Positions 25,772 to 36,048 of a stretch of 64,000 bases of DNA are shown here, piece by piece. Made by a program: the position numbers and the translations under genes. Every line of letters begins with the position of its first letter. The stretch's first letter is position 1. The stretch comes from JBFJKD01 sp041600415 (GTDB lineage: Bacteria; Pseudomonadota; Gammaproteobacteria; Pseudomonadales; Porticoccaceae): NCBI GenBank assembly GCA_041600415.1, contig JBFIKF010000005.1:1-64000 (forward strand). The letters are read 5' to 3'. The notes beneath the pieces are model-generated. The model made no database searches and was not told where the DNA came from. It saw only the letters and a program-made list of their open reading frames with translations.

Positions 25772-27310
25772 TTATTTGTCCCCGGCGCGATAACCACCGA
25801 ACAGTTTTCGCAATTCGGTTTTGAGAATTTTCCCGGCGCCGGATTTTGGCAACTCGTCAACAAAATGCACGACCTTCGGCACTTTGAAACGTGCCAGACG
25901 CTCGTTGCAAAACGCTATCAGCTCGTCCTCGCTTAAGCTTTCTCCCGCCTTCACCACGATAATTGCGGCGGGAACTTCCTGCCATTTTTCGTGGGGCACG
26001 CCAATTACCGCTACCTCGGCAATTGCCGGGTGTTGATACATCGACTGCTCCAGCTCCGCCGGGTAAACATTCTCGCCGCCGCTGATAATCATGTCTTTCT
26101 TGCGATCGACAATGTAGAGAAAGCCCTCGTCGTCCAGATAGCCCAGATCACCGGAGTGATACCAGCCGCCGCGCAGGGCCTCGGCAGTAGCCTCGGGTTT
26201 ATTCCAGTAGCCTTTGAACATATTGGGTCCACGACAAATTACCTCGCCGATGGCATTCGCACCCACATCGTTGCCGTCGTCGTCGATCGTGCGTACATCG
26301 ACAAAAAACGCCGGGTAGCCCACTGAGCCATTCTTCCGTTCGCAGTCCCATTTATCGAGAATGGTCACCAACGGCGCCATTTCTGTCATGCCGAACCCTT
26401 CGTAGATATCCAGCCCCCGGTCTTTGAAATACGCGAGAATTTTTAGCGGAGTGGGCGCGGCGCCGGTCATCAAAAATTCCACAGAGCTCAGGTCAAAATC
26501 CTTTTTCTCAAGCTCTTCCACAATCATCTGCCACATGGAGGGCACGCAGAACAGCGCTGTAATGCGCTCTTTTTCGGTTGCTTCAAGCACCTTGACAGCG
26601 TCGAACTCCGGGAGGGTTACCACGGTGCCGCCCTGAAACAGTGTTTGCAGGACGGTCACGCTGGTGCCGCCAATATGGAACATCGGTGCCACCCCAAGGG
26701 CCACGGTCTCGGCATGGATCGGCAGGCGCTGGGTGGTGTGATAGACGTTCACCGCGTGCGCTGCATGGGTAAGCATCGCCCCTTTGGGGCGTCCGGTGGT
26801 GCCCGAGGTATACATCAGTAGCGCCACATCGTCTGCGCTGACGCTGGCGTTAATTTCGTCCTGAGAACCGCTGGCGAGGAACGCTTCGTAATCGGTGTCG
26901 TCGTTACAGGCCCGGGCGTTACCGCAATACATAGTAGTATCCAGGTGCACGAGCTTTTCCACCCCCTCGGCAAGGTGCCTGAACTCGTCGTGGAAAAACA
27001 ACGTGCGCGCGCCGGAATCTTTCACGATGTATTCGATTTCGGGGACAGTCAGGCGATAGTTAATCGGCAAAAAGATCGCGCCCAGCTTGGCCGCCGCGAA
27101 AATCAATTCAAGTTGTTCGTGGCCGTTCATCAACAGTGAGCAGACCCGATCGCCGGGCCGCACGCCGCTGTCGCGCAGTGCACGAGCGAGTTGATTGCAA
27201 CGCCGGTTCATTTGTTTGTAGGTAAATCGTTTATGGCGGTTGACCAACGCCAGGCGATTGCCCGAAATCATTTCCCGTTTGGTCAGCCAGTACCCCAGTC
27301 CGCCGTCCAT
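25772..27310 (-). CDS. AMP-dependent acyl-CoA synthetase/ligase
   Basis: Activates a carboxylic acid as an acyl-adenylate and then a CoA thioester; 512 residues. ANL-family motifs appear in order: YTSGTTGRPKGAML (ATP loop), YEGFGMTEMAP, YHSGDLGYLDDEG, DRKKDMIISGGENVYP (hinge) and the catalytic-lysine tail PKSGAGKILKTELRK. It has no signal peptide or membrane segment. ATG 27310 follows AAGGAG at the right distance, so I prefer it to the GTG two codons earlier. The substrate is unknown: the sequence resembles medium- or long-chain fatty-acyl ligases, and no pathway neighbours help. Confidence 0.9.
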   Translation of the reverse strand: MDGGLGYWLTKREMISGNRLALVNRHKRFTYKQMNRRCNQLARALRDSGVRPGDRVCSLLMNGHEQLELIFAAAKLGAIFLPINYRLTVPEIEYIVKDSGARTLFFHDEFRHLAEGVEKLVHLDTTMYCGNARACNDDTDYEAFLASGSQDEINASVSADDVALLMYTSGTTGRPKGAMLTHAAHAVNVYHTTQRLPIHAETVALGVAPMFHIGGTSVTVLQTLFQGGTVVTLPEFDAVKVLEATEKERITALFCVPSMWQMIVEELEKKDFDLSSVEFLMTGAAPTPLKILAYFKDRGLDIYEGFGMTEMAPLVTILDKWDCERKNGSVGYPAFFVDVRTIDDDGNDVGANAIGEVICRGPNMFKGYWNKPEATAEALRGGWYHSGDLGYLDDEGFLYIVDRKKDMIISGGENVYPAELEQSMYQHPAIAEVAVIGVPHEKWQEVPAAIIVVKAGESLSEDELIAFCNERLARFKVPKVVHFVDELPKSGAGKILKTELRKLFGGYRAGDK

Positions 27311-27570
27311 TTTCACTCCTTACTATTTGTTGTAATCACTAGAGTATGCGTGAAACCTGTCGCTCAGGTAAGTCGTATAATTCCCCATCAGTCACAAGTC
27401 TCGGGGGTGGTTATTATGCTTTACCGATGGGTAACTTTCAATTGTGCTCCCCTCCCGTTATTAAAACCGCCGCCTGGCGTATGATGGAGCCAGGGTCGAG
27501 GTAGCGTCGTGGGAGTGATGGGGCGCGGTTATTGCGGACGAGGTTACTACAGAGAGGTTACGCAGATTTT

Positions 27571-28335
27571 ATGTCGATTAACTGGGATACAACACTGGCA
27601 GCCATCTGGCAATCGCATCGCGCCCGTCTGCGGGCGGTGCGGCGGCTCGATTCGATTGTACTCGACGATCTATTAGGTATTGATGCCCAGAAGAAGGCGT
27701 TGTTAGTAAATACGGAGCGTTTTCTGGCCGGTAAACCTGCCAACAATGTATTGTTGTGGGGAACCCGCGGAACGGGTAAATCCTCGCTGATCAAGGCGTT
27801 GCTTAACGAATACGCCAGTTGTCAGTTACGGGTCATTGAGATCGATAAAAATGATCTGGTTGATTTGTCGGAAATCGTTGACGATATTCGCGAACTCCCC
27901 CAGCGATTTATTATTTTCTGTGACGACCTTTCCTTTGAGGAGGGGGAGACGGCGTACAAACACCTGAAAAGTGTTCTCGACGGCTCCATCGAGCTGCCTC
28001 CCGAAAATGTGCTGATTTACGCGACGTCCAACCGGCGCCATCTGGTCACCGAGCAGCGTGCTGACAATCAGGGTGTGGAGCTGGTGGACGGTGAACTTCA
28101 CTACGGCGACACGGTGGAGGAAAAGCTGTCATTGGCCGATCGTTTTGGTTTGTGGTTGTCGTTTTATCCGAATAACACCGAACAGTATCTGGCCATCGTG
28201 GATGCTTTGTTCAGGGGCTTTCAGGGAGATCGCGACCGGTTGCACCGGGCTGCCTTGCAGTACGCTATGACCCGCGCGTCAAAGAGCGGACGCACCGCCA
28301 GGCAATTTTTCCTTTCGACCGCTGGCACCAGCTAG
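27571..28335 (+). CDS. DUF815-family AAA+ ATPase
   Basis: A 254-residue P-loop ATPase. Walker A is WGTRGTGKSSLIKALL (residues about 69-84) and Walker B is FIIFCDDLSFEEGE. A sensor-like YATSNRRHL follows. The family (PF05673) is widespread but its role is unknown. I start at ATG 27571 (MSINWDTTLAAIW); an in-frame TTG at 27532 would add 13 residues, and the only Shine-Dalgarno-like GAGAGG is rather far. It is alone on its strand, convergent with the reductase gene. Confidence 0.85.
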   Translation: MSINWDTTLAAIWQSHRARLRAVRRLDSIVLDDLLGIDAQKKALLVNTERFLAGKPANNVLLWGTRGTGKSSLIKALLNEYASCQLRVIEIDKNDLVDLSEIVDDIRELPQRFIIFCDDLSFEEGETAYKHLKSVLDGSIELPPENVLIYATSNRRHLVTEQRADNQGVELVDGELHYGDTVEEKLSLADRFGLWLSFYPNNTEQYLAIVDALFRGFQGDRDRLHRAALQYAMTRASKSGRTARQFFLSTAGTS

Positions 28336-28384
28336 TGCCATCCAGAGGCGATCTACTGTGCGCAGCATTGCGGACAAAATGCCG

Positions 28385-29404
28385 CTAATCCAGTTCTCCC
28401 AGCTTGACCAGCATTTTGCCGGTATTGGCACCGGTAAACAGGCCCATTAAAGCCTCGGGAGCTTTTTCAATACCCTCATAAATGGTTTCGTGGACTCTGA
28501 GCTTACCTTCCGCGAGCCAGCGGCCCATGTCCGCAGCAAAGGGCTTGTGGTAGTCGTCCATGTAGTCAAATACGATAAAGCCGGTCATGGTCAAGCCTTT
28601 GCCAATAATGTGGAACAGGTTCTTTACGCCCCGTTGCTCGGCACCGGTCTTGTTATAATCCTCGATACTGCCGCAGCACACGATGCGGCCCTGGCGGTTC
28701 ATCACGGTGAGAGTAGCGTCCAGAGCGCCGCCGCCCACGTTGTCAAAGTAAAGGTCGATACCCTGCGGACACAGGCGTTGTAGCGCTGCCCGATAGTCCG
28801 GTTCGTGCCGATAGTTAAACGCCGCATGGACCCCGGCCTGTTGCATAAGCCAGTCAATTTTTGCGTCGGAGCCGGCGCTACCCACTACCGTACAGCCCAT
28901 AGCTAACGCGATTTGACAGGCCACGGAGCCCACGGCACCAGCAGCGGCGGACACGTACACCGTATCCCCGGGTTGCGCCTTACCGAGCACTTTGGTGCCG
29001 ATATAAGCGGTGAGCCCCGGCATACCTAACAAGCCCAGATAGGCCTCGGGTTTGGCGTTAGCAAAGTTGCGGATACCGAGCCCCTTACCATCACCGACAA
29101 AATACTCTCGCCAGCCATTCATACTTTCCACCCCGGTGCCAACCGGGTACTTTGGATTTTTGGAGGCGATAACCACCCCCACCGCACCGCCGTCGAGCAC
29201 GGCATTGAGCGCGAACGGCGGAATATAACTTTTCACGTCATTCATACGCGGACGCATATAGGGGTCCACAGACATCCACAGATTTTTGATCAATACTTCG
29301 CCGTCACCGAGGGTTTCACTGACGTCGTTTTCAACCAGTTTGAAGCAGCTCGCGTCGAGCATGCCGACAGGACGTTTTACAAGATGGATTTCGCGGCTTT
29401 TCAC
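28385..29404 (-). CDS. curA: NADP-dependent oxidoreductase, CurA/leukotriene B4 dehydrogenase type
   Basis: Zinc-free medium-chain reductase of 339 residues that reduces carbon-carbon double bonds next to a carbonyl (curcumin, alkenals). SAAAGAVGSVACQIA is the NADPH-binding turn, FDNVGGGALDAT and YEGIEKAPEALMGLF are subfamily marks, and no zinc ligands are seen. The start is GTG 29404 (reads VKSREIHL, with initiator Met) because GGGAGG lies 8 bases before it; an ATG 15 codons earlier lacks a ribosome binding site. It lies 54 bp after the holA stop. Confidence 0.88.
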   Translation of the reverse strand: MKSREIHLVKRPVGMLDASCFKLVENDVSETLGDGEVLIKNLWMSVDPYMRPRMNDVKSYIPPFALNAVLDGGAVGVVIASKNPKYPVGTGVESMNGWREYFVGDGKGLGIRNFANAKPEAYLGLLGMPGLTAYIGTKVLGKAQPGDTVYVSAAAGAVGSVACQIALAMGCTVVGSAGSDAKIDWLMQQAGVHAAFNYRHEPDYRAALQRLCPQGIDLYFDNVGGGALDATLTVMNRQGRIVCCGSIEDYNKTGAEQRGVKNLFHIIGKGLTMTGFIVFDYMDDYHKPFAADMGRWLAEGKLRVHETIYEGIEKAPEALMGLFTGANTGKMLVKLGELD

Positions 29405-29458
29405 AATCGGTGCCTCCCTGTTCAAATTGACTGGTGCAACGGCGATCAATCCGTGTGC

Positions 29459-30508
29459 TTATTCTCGCAGTGCCAAGCCCAGACTGCGTAGATTCAATGT
29501 ATTAACCCCACACACGCTCAAGACCAGTGTGCACAGTTCATCCCAGGGCGAGGCGCTGCGCATGCCTTTAATGGCGCGGTCGATGCCAGCGGCCTGACGT
29601 AGCATCCGTGTCAGTTGTGGGGGCGTCAGACGCCGCAGGGCGCCGCGCACCAGGGGTTGCCGTTTTTCCCAGATACCCATTTTTTTCAGCGCCCAAACCG
29701 AACGCTCCCCCTCACTGACGGCATCATGTGCCTTATTGAGCGTGCGCAATTCTCGCGTAACTGCCCACAAAATGGCTGTTGCGTCGGTGCCTTCCTCGCG
29801 CAGACCACGCAGTTGGCGACAGGCGGCCGCCGCATCGCCTTCGAGCATGGTATCCACCAACGTGAAAACGTTATAGCGCGCGCTGTCGGCCACCACTGTG
29901 GACATGATGGTAGCATCTACCACGTCACCGGTGACCAGTACTTTTAATTTTTCTATTTCCTGCACAGCTGCCAAAAGATTGCCTTCCACCCGGTGGGTTA
30001 GTATTTCCCGAGCTGCGGCATTGGCGCGAATACCAGCCTGTTTGAGTCGCTGTTCTATCCAGCGCGGCATTTGCTGGGCGGTGACCGGCCACACTTGCAC
30101 GATAGCTCCGCTAGCGTCCAGTGTTTTGGCCCATTTGCTTTTTAACGTGGCATTGTCCATTTTTGTGCTGAGAATTAACAGCAGATTGTCGTCACTCGGC
30201 TGCGCGCAATACGCCTGCAGAGCCTTGCTACCATCCGCCCCGATTTTCCCATTCGGTATACGTAATTCCAGGATTTTTTTCTGTGCAAACAGGGATAGAT
30301 GACTGGCTTCGTTGAGCAACTGGTGCCACTCAAAATTTCGATCGTCGGCGTGGAACAGTTCGCGCTCAGCAAATCCCTGTGCGCGCGCTGCGCCGCGAAT
30401 GGCGTCAGCCACCTCCTGCACCAGCAGGGGCTCGTCTCCAGTAATCAGATATACCGGTAACAGCGTTTGCTGAAGGTGTTGCCCAGTTTGTTCAGGGTGC
30501 AGGCGCAT
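29459..30508 (-). CDS. holA: DNA polymerase III delta subunit
   Basis: The clamp-loader subunit that opens the beta sliding clamp; 349 residues. It starts at ATG 30508 (MRLHPEQTGQHLQQ), inside the last codons of lptE, an overlap of 17 bp. N-terminal PVYLITGDEPLLVQEVADAI and the clamp-contact region are typical. KKMGIWEKRQPLVRGAL belongs to the C-terminal domain. The longer open frame upstream is lptE shadow. Confidence 0.95.
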   Translation of the reverse strand: MRLHPEQTGQHLQQTLLPVYLITGDEPLLVQEVADAIRGAARAQGFAERELFHADDRNFEWHQLLNEASHLSLFAQKKILELRIPNGKIGADGSKALQAYCAQPSDDNLLLILSTKMDNATLKSKWAKTLDASGAIVQVWPVTAQQMPRWIEQRLKQAGIRANAAAREILTHRVEGNLLAAVQEIEKLKVLVTGDVVDATIMSTVVADSARYNVFTLVDTMLEGDAAAACRQLRGLREEGTDATAILWAVTRELRTLNKAHDAVSEGERSVWALKKMGIWEKRQPLVRGALRRLTPPQLTRMLRQAAGIDRAIKGMRSASPWDELCTLVLSVCGVNTLNLRSLGLALRE

Positions 30509-31019
30509 TGGCGGGTGTGCGATGGCTGACAAAGCGCAGGCGGTTAAGAATTTTGCGGACCAGTTCGCTGCGCATTTCGGCGCGTAACAACAGCGCTTCA
30601 TCGTCGGTGGCCAGTACATTGTCCTCGTTGTATTCGAACAGGCGCTCGGTAGTGACCGTCGTGCGGCCCAGAACCTGGGTACCATCCGCCGCGAGTATCA
30701 GAAAGTCGGCGCTTTCCGTGAGCATAAGTTCGGCGACCCGTGCGCTGGCGCCGATGGATGCGGTGCGCCGGTCACTGTTTTCAGCGAGCAGCACCAGGCT
30801 GTATTTGGCTTCCGTAGCATTTTTGGCCACGGTAATGCCATTGCTCACCAGCGCTCGGCGCAGATCCTCCACCAGATCGCTCTTCAGGTTGCGGGCGCTG
30901 ATATGCAGGCTCTCGATGTTGCCGGGTGCATCCGAGGCACCCCTCAGGTGCCAGCCACAACCAGCGGCAAGCAGGGCGCCGAGCAGGGCGATAAGCAGAG
31001 TAGTGCGCATTGCGATCAT
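30492..31019 (-). CDS. lptE: LPS assembly lipoprotein LptE
   Basis: Outer-membrane lipoprotein that plugs the LptD barrel; 175 residues. The signal ends in the lipobox LLAAGC, which gives the acylated cysteine, and the mature start GWHLRGASDAPGNI is typical of LptE. It is downstream of leuS by 21 bp and overlaps holA, the usual order. Its partner LptD is encoded at 19.6-22.3 kb. Confidence 0.95.
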   Translation of the reverse strand: MIAMRTTLLIALLGALLAAGCGWHLRGASDAPGNIESLHISARNLKSDLVEDLRRALVSNGITVAKNATEAKYSLVLLAENSDRRTASIGASARVAELMLTESADFLILAADGTQVLGRTTVTTERLFEYNEDNVLATDDEALLLRAEMRSELVRKILNRLRFVSHRTPANAPAP

Positions 31020-31040
31020 GGTAATGTCTCTTGGTAGTGG

Positions 31041-33545
31041 CTAGTTGGCGACGATGCTCACCAGCTTGTTGGGCACGACGATCACTTTACGGATCGTCTT
31101 GCCATCCGTAAAGCGTTGCACGTTAGGTTCGGTTAATGCGGCGTGCTCGATAGCCCCACGGTCTGAGCTGTTGGCAACGGTAATCTGTCCGCGCACCTTG
31201 CCGTTGACCTGCACCACCATGTCGAGGGTAGCGCGCTCCAGGGCTGTGTCGTCAACCAGTGGCCAGGGAGCAGACAATATATCGTCGCCGTAGCCCATCT
31301 CCCGCCACAGCAGGTGCGCCAGGTGAGGCACAATGGGTGACAGCAGACGCAGCAGGATCGCTACACCCTCGGTTGCCACCGGGCAGGCCGGTAAACTATT
31401 GCGCGTCCCCTGTGCCGACAGCTGGTTAAGAATCGTCATGCAGGCCGACACCACCGTATTAAACTGATTTTTTTCGTAGTCCTGCTGAGCTTTTTTCAAG
31501 ACAGTGTGAATCTCCCTGCGCAGAGTTTTCTGCTGGTCATTCAACATTGCGCTTAGCTCGGGCGCCAACATCAGGCGGTCGGTTTGCAAACAGTCAGTGG
31601 CGGCGATAACGCCGGTCTGGTGCTCCCGGCAGTAGGCCCACAAGCGGCGCAAAAAGCGCGCCGCCCCTGCCACGCCCTCGTCCGACCATTCGAGAGATTG
31701 CTCGGGGGGTGCCGCGAACATGGTAAACAGGCGCACAGTATCTGCCCCGTAGCTGTCGATCAGGGCCTGGGGGTCGACGGTATTGCCTTTGGATTTTGAC
31801 ATTTTACTGCCGTCTTTGAGCACCATGCCCTGGCACAACAGGCGGGTAAATGGCTCGTCGGACGTTAGCAGGCCAGCATCGCGCATCAGTTTATGGAAAA
31901 AGCGCGCGTACAGGAGGTGCAAAATGGCGTGTTCGATGCCACCGACATATTGGTCGACCGGTAGCCAGTAGTTGGCGCGCTCGGGGTCGAGCATACCGCC
32001 GTCGAAATCCGGGCAGGTGAAGCGCGCGTAGTACCAGGACGATTCCATAAAGGTGTCGAATGTGTCGGTTTCTCGCACCGCCGGTTGGCCGTCTATATCA
32101 CTGACTTTCCATATGGGATCCGCTTTCAAAGGCGATTGAATGCCATCCATCACCACATCTTCCGGTAACAGCACCGGGAGTTTGTCAGCGGGTACCGGAA
32201 TTGCGATCTCGTTGCCATCGTACAGCATGGGGATCGGTGTGCCCCAGTAGCGTTGCCGGGATACGCCCCAGTCCCGCAGCCGGTAATTGGTGGTTACGGT
32301 CCCCAGGCTGGATTGGGCGAGTTGTGCGGCGATGGCGTTAAATGCCTCGTCAAACAGCAGTCCGTCAAATTTTCCGGAGTTTATCAGTGTGCCCCTGGCG
32401 ACAAACGCCTCGACGTCCAGATTGCAAGGGGTATTGTCCACCGGCGCAACCACCTGAGTAATACGCAGCTGGTACTGGGTAGCAAACTCCCAGTCCCGCT
32501 GATCGTGGGCGGGTACGGCCATGACCGCGCCGGACCCGTAATCCATCAGCACATAATTGGCGATCCAGACGGGCACCAGTTCCCCGCTCAAAGGGTGGCG
32601 CGCCTGCAGCCCTGTGGCGACCCCCTTTTTGGTCATGGTTGCCATATCTGCCTCAGCCACCGACTGTTGCTTGCACTCGGCGATAAAGCGCGCCAGCGCC
32701 GGGTTCGTCGTCGCCAGCGCCAGACTGATCGGATGCTCGGCGGCGAGACTCAGATAGGTAACGCCCATCAACGTGTCGGGGCGCGTGGTATAGACATCGA
32801 TATTGGTGTAGCCAGCGATGGCGTCGGTCAAGGGAAACGAGATGTTGATGCCGCGACTTTTACCGATCCAGTTGCGCTGCATCGCGCGCACCTGCTCGGG
32901 CCAGTCGTCCAGCTGATCGAGCGCTTCGAGTAATTCTTCGGCGTACGCGGTAATGCGAATAAACCACTGGGGAATTTCCTTGCGCTGCACCGGCGTGTCA
33001 CAGCGCCAGCAACAACCTTCGACCACCTGTTCGTTGGCGAGGACGGTCTGATCCTGGGGGCACCAGTTGACTGCGCTGGTTTTTTTATAGACCAGCCCCT
33101 TGGCGTACAGTTGCGTAAAAAACCATTGTTCCCAGCGATAGTACTGCGGCTGACAGGTGGCCAGTTCGCGGGTCCAGTCGTAGGCAAACCCGAGGCACTG
33201 CAATTGAGTTTTCATGGCGTCGATATTGGCGTACGTCCAGGCTGCGGGCGCAGTATTGTTTTGCACGGCGGCATTTTCAGCGGGGAGTCCGAACGCGTCC
33301 CAACCCATGGGCTGCAATACATTTTTACCCTGCATGCGCTGGTAGCGGCTGATGACGTCGGCAATGGTGTAGTTGCGCACATGGCCCATGTGCAGCTTGC
33401 CGCTAGGATATGGAAACATCGCCAGACAGTAATATTTTTCTCGTGTTGGATCGGCATGAACCACAAACGACTGGTTGCTACGCCAGTAGGTCTGAATTTC
33501 CCGTTCAATTATTTCCGGGCGATAGTGTTCGTCGAGCGTCGTCAT
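31041..33545 (-). CDS. leuS: Leucyl-tRNA synthetase
   Basis: Class I synthetase of 834 residues that charges tRNA-Leu. The HIGH box is HMGH at residues 52-55 (PYPSGKLHMGHVRNY) and the KMSKS loop lies in KDGSKMSKSKGN. The editing domain between them carries TTRPDTLMGVTYL. The C-terminal tRNA-binding domains end VNGKVRGQITV. A 129-bp gap without a clear terminator separates it from lnt. Confidence 0.98.
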   Translation of the reverse strand: MTTLDEHYRPEIIEREIQTYWRSNQSFVVHADPTREKYYCLAMFPYPSGKLHMGHVRNYTIADVISRYQRMQGKNVLQPMGWDAFGLPAENAAVQNNTAPAAWTYANIDAMKTQLQCLGFAYDWTRELATCQPQYYRWEQWFFTQLYAKGLVYKKTSAVNWCPQDQTVLANEQVVEGCCWRCDTPVQRKEIPQWFIRITAYAEELLEALDQLDDWPEQVRAMQRNWIGKSRGINISFPLTDAIAGYTNIDVYTTRPDTLMGVTYLSLAAEHPISLALATTNPALARFIAECKQQSVAEADMATMTKKGVATGLQARHPLSGELVPVWIANYVLMDYGSGAVMAVPAHDQRDWEFATQYQLRITQVVAPVDNTPCNLDVEAFVARGTLINSGKFDGLLFDEAFNAIAAQLAQSSLGTVTTNYRLRDWGVSRQRYWGTPIPMLYDGNEIAIPVPADKLPVLLPEDVVMDGIQSPLKADPIWKVSDIDGQPAVRETDTFDTFMESSWYYARFTCPDFDGGMLDPERANYWLPVDQYVGGIEHAILHLLYARFFHKLMRDAGLLTSDEPFTRLLCQGMVLKDGSKMSKSKGNTVDPQALIDSYGADTVRLFTMFAAPPEQSLEWSDEGVAGAARFLRRLWAYCREHQTGVIAATDCLQTDRLMLAPELSAMLNDQQKTLRREIHTVLKKAQQDYEKNQFNTVVSACMTILNQLSAQGTRNSLPACPVATEGVAILLRLLSPIVPHLAHLLWREMGYGDDILSAPWPLVDDTALERATLDMVVQVNGKVRGQITVANSSDRGAIEHAALTEPNVQRFTDGKTIRKVIVVPNKLVSIVAN

Positions 33546-33674
33546 AGTTGTGCGGGATTATCCGGCGATGGACCCAGGGCGGAAATTATAGGGGAAAGCT
33601 TTCGGCATACCTAGCGTTGCGGCGTGAAACTCGCCGTCACCGCTCGCTAATTCCGGAGATCGCCGTTTTAGAAA

Positions 33675-35198
33675 TTATGAAATTAGTTTGGTAGCGTCGG
33701 GCTTGCGCGGTGCCGCAAATATGGACAGCAGGCATAGCAACAGGCTGACAATGATGGCGGGGCTGGCGCCCAGCTTATTGAACGGTGTTGCGCCGCCGTG
33801 GGGCCGAACCTGTGTGTTCAGTGTACCAGCACGAAAGCGCGGCAGTAGCGCAAGGATATTACCCTTTTCGTCGATGGATGCGGTGATGCCGTCGTTAGTG
33901 GCGCGCAACATTGGCTTGCCATTTTCCAGCGCGCGCATTTGCGCGATCTGCAAATGCTGATGCGGCCCGAGTGAATTCCCAAACCAGGTGTCGTTACTGA
34001 CCGTGAGCAACAGGTTGACCTCGGCGGCGTTGTTGGCAACCAGTTCCTGGTAGGCGACTTCGTAGCAAATTGCGGTGGCGATTTTAACGTGTCCCGCAGT
34101 TATCGACGGCTGTTGCGCGGGTCCAGGTTGAAAGTTGGACATCGGCAAATCGAAAAATTTAATCAGGCCGCGCAGCCACTGCTCAAAGGGCACGTATTCG
34201 CCAAAGGGTACCAGGTGGCGCTTGTGGTACGTGCCGGAGGCGTTACCCAGCGCAATGACGGAATTGTAGTAACGGCGCCCCCCTGGCCCACTCTCGTAAG
34301 TGGGAATGCCCGTAATAACGACCGTATCGTGTTCCCGAGCCTGAGCGTTAACGGTTTCCAGGAAGGGTTCTATTTCGTTTTTTAGACGTGGAATACCCGC
34401 TTCAGGCCAGATAATCAGGTCTTTGTCCCAATGTTCCGCCGTGGTTTCACTAAAATCGGCAAGCATACCGTCCAGTAAATCCGGCGCCCATTTTTCCAGC
34501 AGCGGTTGATTGGGCTGAATCAGTGCCACCGATAACGATTTCCGCTGGGGCGTCGTCCACTGTTTGCCACTCAGGTAAAGTCCGCCACCCCAGATGAGTA
34601 TGCCGATAAACAGGCCGCGGCCGACGGCCACACGAAATTTCTTGCGTTCCCACATCAGCGCCAGCAACGCCCCGCTATAGGCGGTAAAACCGCTGACTGC
34701 CAGTACCCCGAACAAGGGTACCCAGCCAGACAGCCAGGTGTCGATATGTCCGTAGCCCAGGTATAGCCAGGGGAAGCCGGTGAGAATCCAGCCGCGCAAC
34801 CATTCGCCGAGTACCCACAGAGCCGGAAATGCCAGCAACACAGTGTTGGGATGGTTGTTGTTGAGCAGGCCGTAAAGGCTAAACGGTAGCGCAAAAATCA
34901 GTGCCAGGGCGACAATAAATAAGCCGGTTAACAGGCCCGCCAGGAACCACGGTGCCTGGCCGTACTCGTGAATACTGACGTACACCCAGGTGGCTCCGGT
35001 GCAGAACATGGCGGCACCGAAAGTCAGCGCCAGTGTGAACGCTCTGCCTGGACCGACCCCGCGCAGCAAAACGCTGAGGCAGGCAGTGCACACCAGGCCA
35101 ATAATCCACCAGTTCATGGGTGCGAGGGATAGCGGGAGCAGCGCGCCGAATAAAGCGGCGATCACGTGTGACAGACCCGTTTCGGCGCGACGCTTCAT
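33675..35198 (-). CDS. lnt: Apolipoprotein N-acyltransferase
   Basis: Inner-membrane enzyme that adds the third acyl chain to lipoproteins; 507 residues. Seven or so membrane helices fill the first 210 residues. The periplasmic nitrilase domain follows with the catalytic residues in order: Glu in IIWPEAGIPR, Lys in KRHLVPFGEYVPF and Cys in ATAICYEVAY. A last membrane helix precedes the C-terminus. It is 7 bp from corC. Confidence 0.97.
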   Translation of the reverse strand: MKRRAETGLSHVIAALFGALLPLSLAPMNWWIIGLVCTACLSVLLRGVGPGRAFTLALTFGAAMFCTGATWVYVSIHEYGQAPWFLAGLLTGLFIVALALIFALPFSLYGLLNNNHPNTVLLAFPALWVLGEWLRGWILTGFPWLYLGYGHIDTWLSGWVPLFGVLAVSGFTAYSGALLALMWERKKFRVAVGRGLFIGILIWGGGLYLSGKQWTTPQRKSLSVALIQPNQPLLEKWAPDLLDGMLADFSETTAEHWDKDLIIWPEAGIPRLKNEIEPFLETVNAQAREHDTVVITGIPTYESGPGGRRYYNSVIALGNASGTYHKRHLVPFGEYVPFEQWLRGLIKFFDLPMSNFQPGPAQQPSITAGHVKIATAICYEVAYQELVANNAAEVNLLLTVSNDTWFGNSLGPHQHLQIAQMRALENGKPMLRATNDGITASIDEKGNILALLPRFRAGTLNTQVRPHGGATPFNKLGASPAIIVSLLLCLLSIFAAPRKPDATKLIS

Positions 35199-35205
35199 AA
35201 ATCGA

Positions 35206-36048
35206 CTAATCCTTGTTGCCGATCAGCCACATCTCCATTTGATGGATCTGGCGGCCGTCCGCTTCGATGACCCGAAAAGAAAAATTTTCTAAAACGATGG
35301 TTTCCCCCACCGTCGGCAGGTGGCCGAACGCCTGGGTCACAATTCCGCCCACCGTGTCGAATTCGTCCTCGCTAAGACCTGTTCCAAAATGTTCATTAAA
35401 ATCTTCAATGGGTGTCAACGCTGCGATCAGATAGTGATCGCTGGCCTGTCGACGGATGAAATCGTCTTCGTCGTCGTCGGTTTCATCTTCGATATCGCCG
35501 ACAATCTCCTCCAGAATGTCTTCGATGGTGATCAGTCCGGCGACGCCCCCATACTCGTCAACGACAATGGCCATGTGGTAGCGCTGTTCGCGAAACTCAC
35601 GCAATAGTACATTGAGGCGCTTGCTCTCGGGAATGATGGTAGCCGGGCGGATCATCTGATCTATGCGGAAGTTCTCACGTCCGGTGAGAACCAGTGGTAA
35701 TAATTCTTTGGCAAGTAGAATGCCGCGGATGTCGTCGGCGGACTCGCCCACCACTGGAAAGCGGGAGTGGTTGGACTCGATCACCAGTTTGAGAATATCT
35801 TCGAGACTGTCGGCGTGGTGGATCACGACGATGCGTGAGCGGGGAATCATAATCTCCCGCACTTGCTGGTACGAAACTTTGAGCGCGCCCTCCATAATAC
35901 CCAGGGCCTCGTTGTCGAGAATCTGGTTGTCGTGCGCCGCTCTGAGCAGATCGACCACATCCTCCCGGGATTTTGGCTCGGCGGACAACGCTTTACTGAT
36001 ACGTTCCAGCCACGTTCGATCGGGGTTGCCGGGGCCGTCGTCGCTCAT
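35206..36048 (-). CDS. corC: CorC/HlyC-type transporter-associated protein
   Basis: 280-residue cytoplasmic protein with a paired CBS domain (around residues 60-190: IMIPRSRIVVI, then MAIVVDEYGGVAGLITIEDI) and a C-terminal CorC_HlyC domain. The name comes from cobalt/magnesium efflux, but a role in lipoprotein processing with lnt is also possible. It overlaps ybeY by 4 bp and lies in the phoH-ybeY-corC-lnt string. Confidence 0.94.
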   Translation of the reverse strand: MSDDGPGNPDRTWLERISKALSAEPKSREDVVDLLRAAHDNQILDNEALGIMEGALKVSYQQVREIMIPRSRIVVIHHADSLEDILKLVIESNHSRFPVVGESADDIRGILLAKELLPLVLTGRENFRIDQMIRPATIIPESKRLNVLLREFREQRYHMAIVVDEYGGVAGLITIEDILEEIVGDIEDETDDDEDDFIRRQASDHYLIAALTPIEDFNEHFGTGLSEDEFDTVGGIVTQAFGHLPTVGETIVLENFSFRVIEADGRQIHQMEMWLIGNKD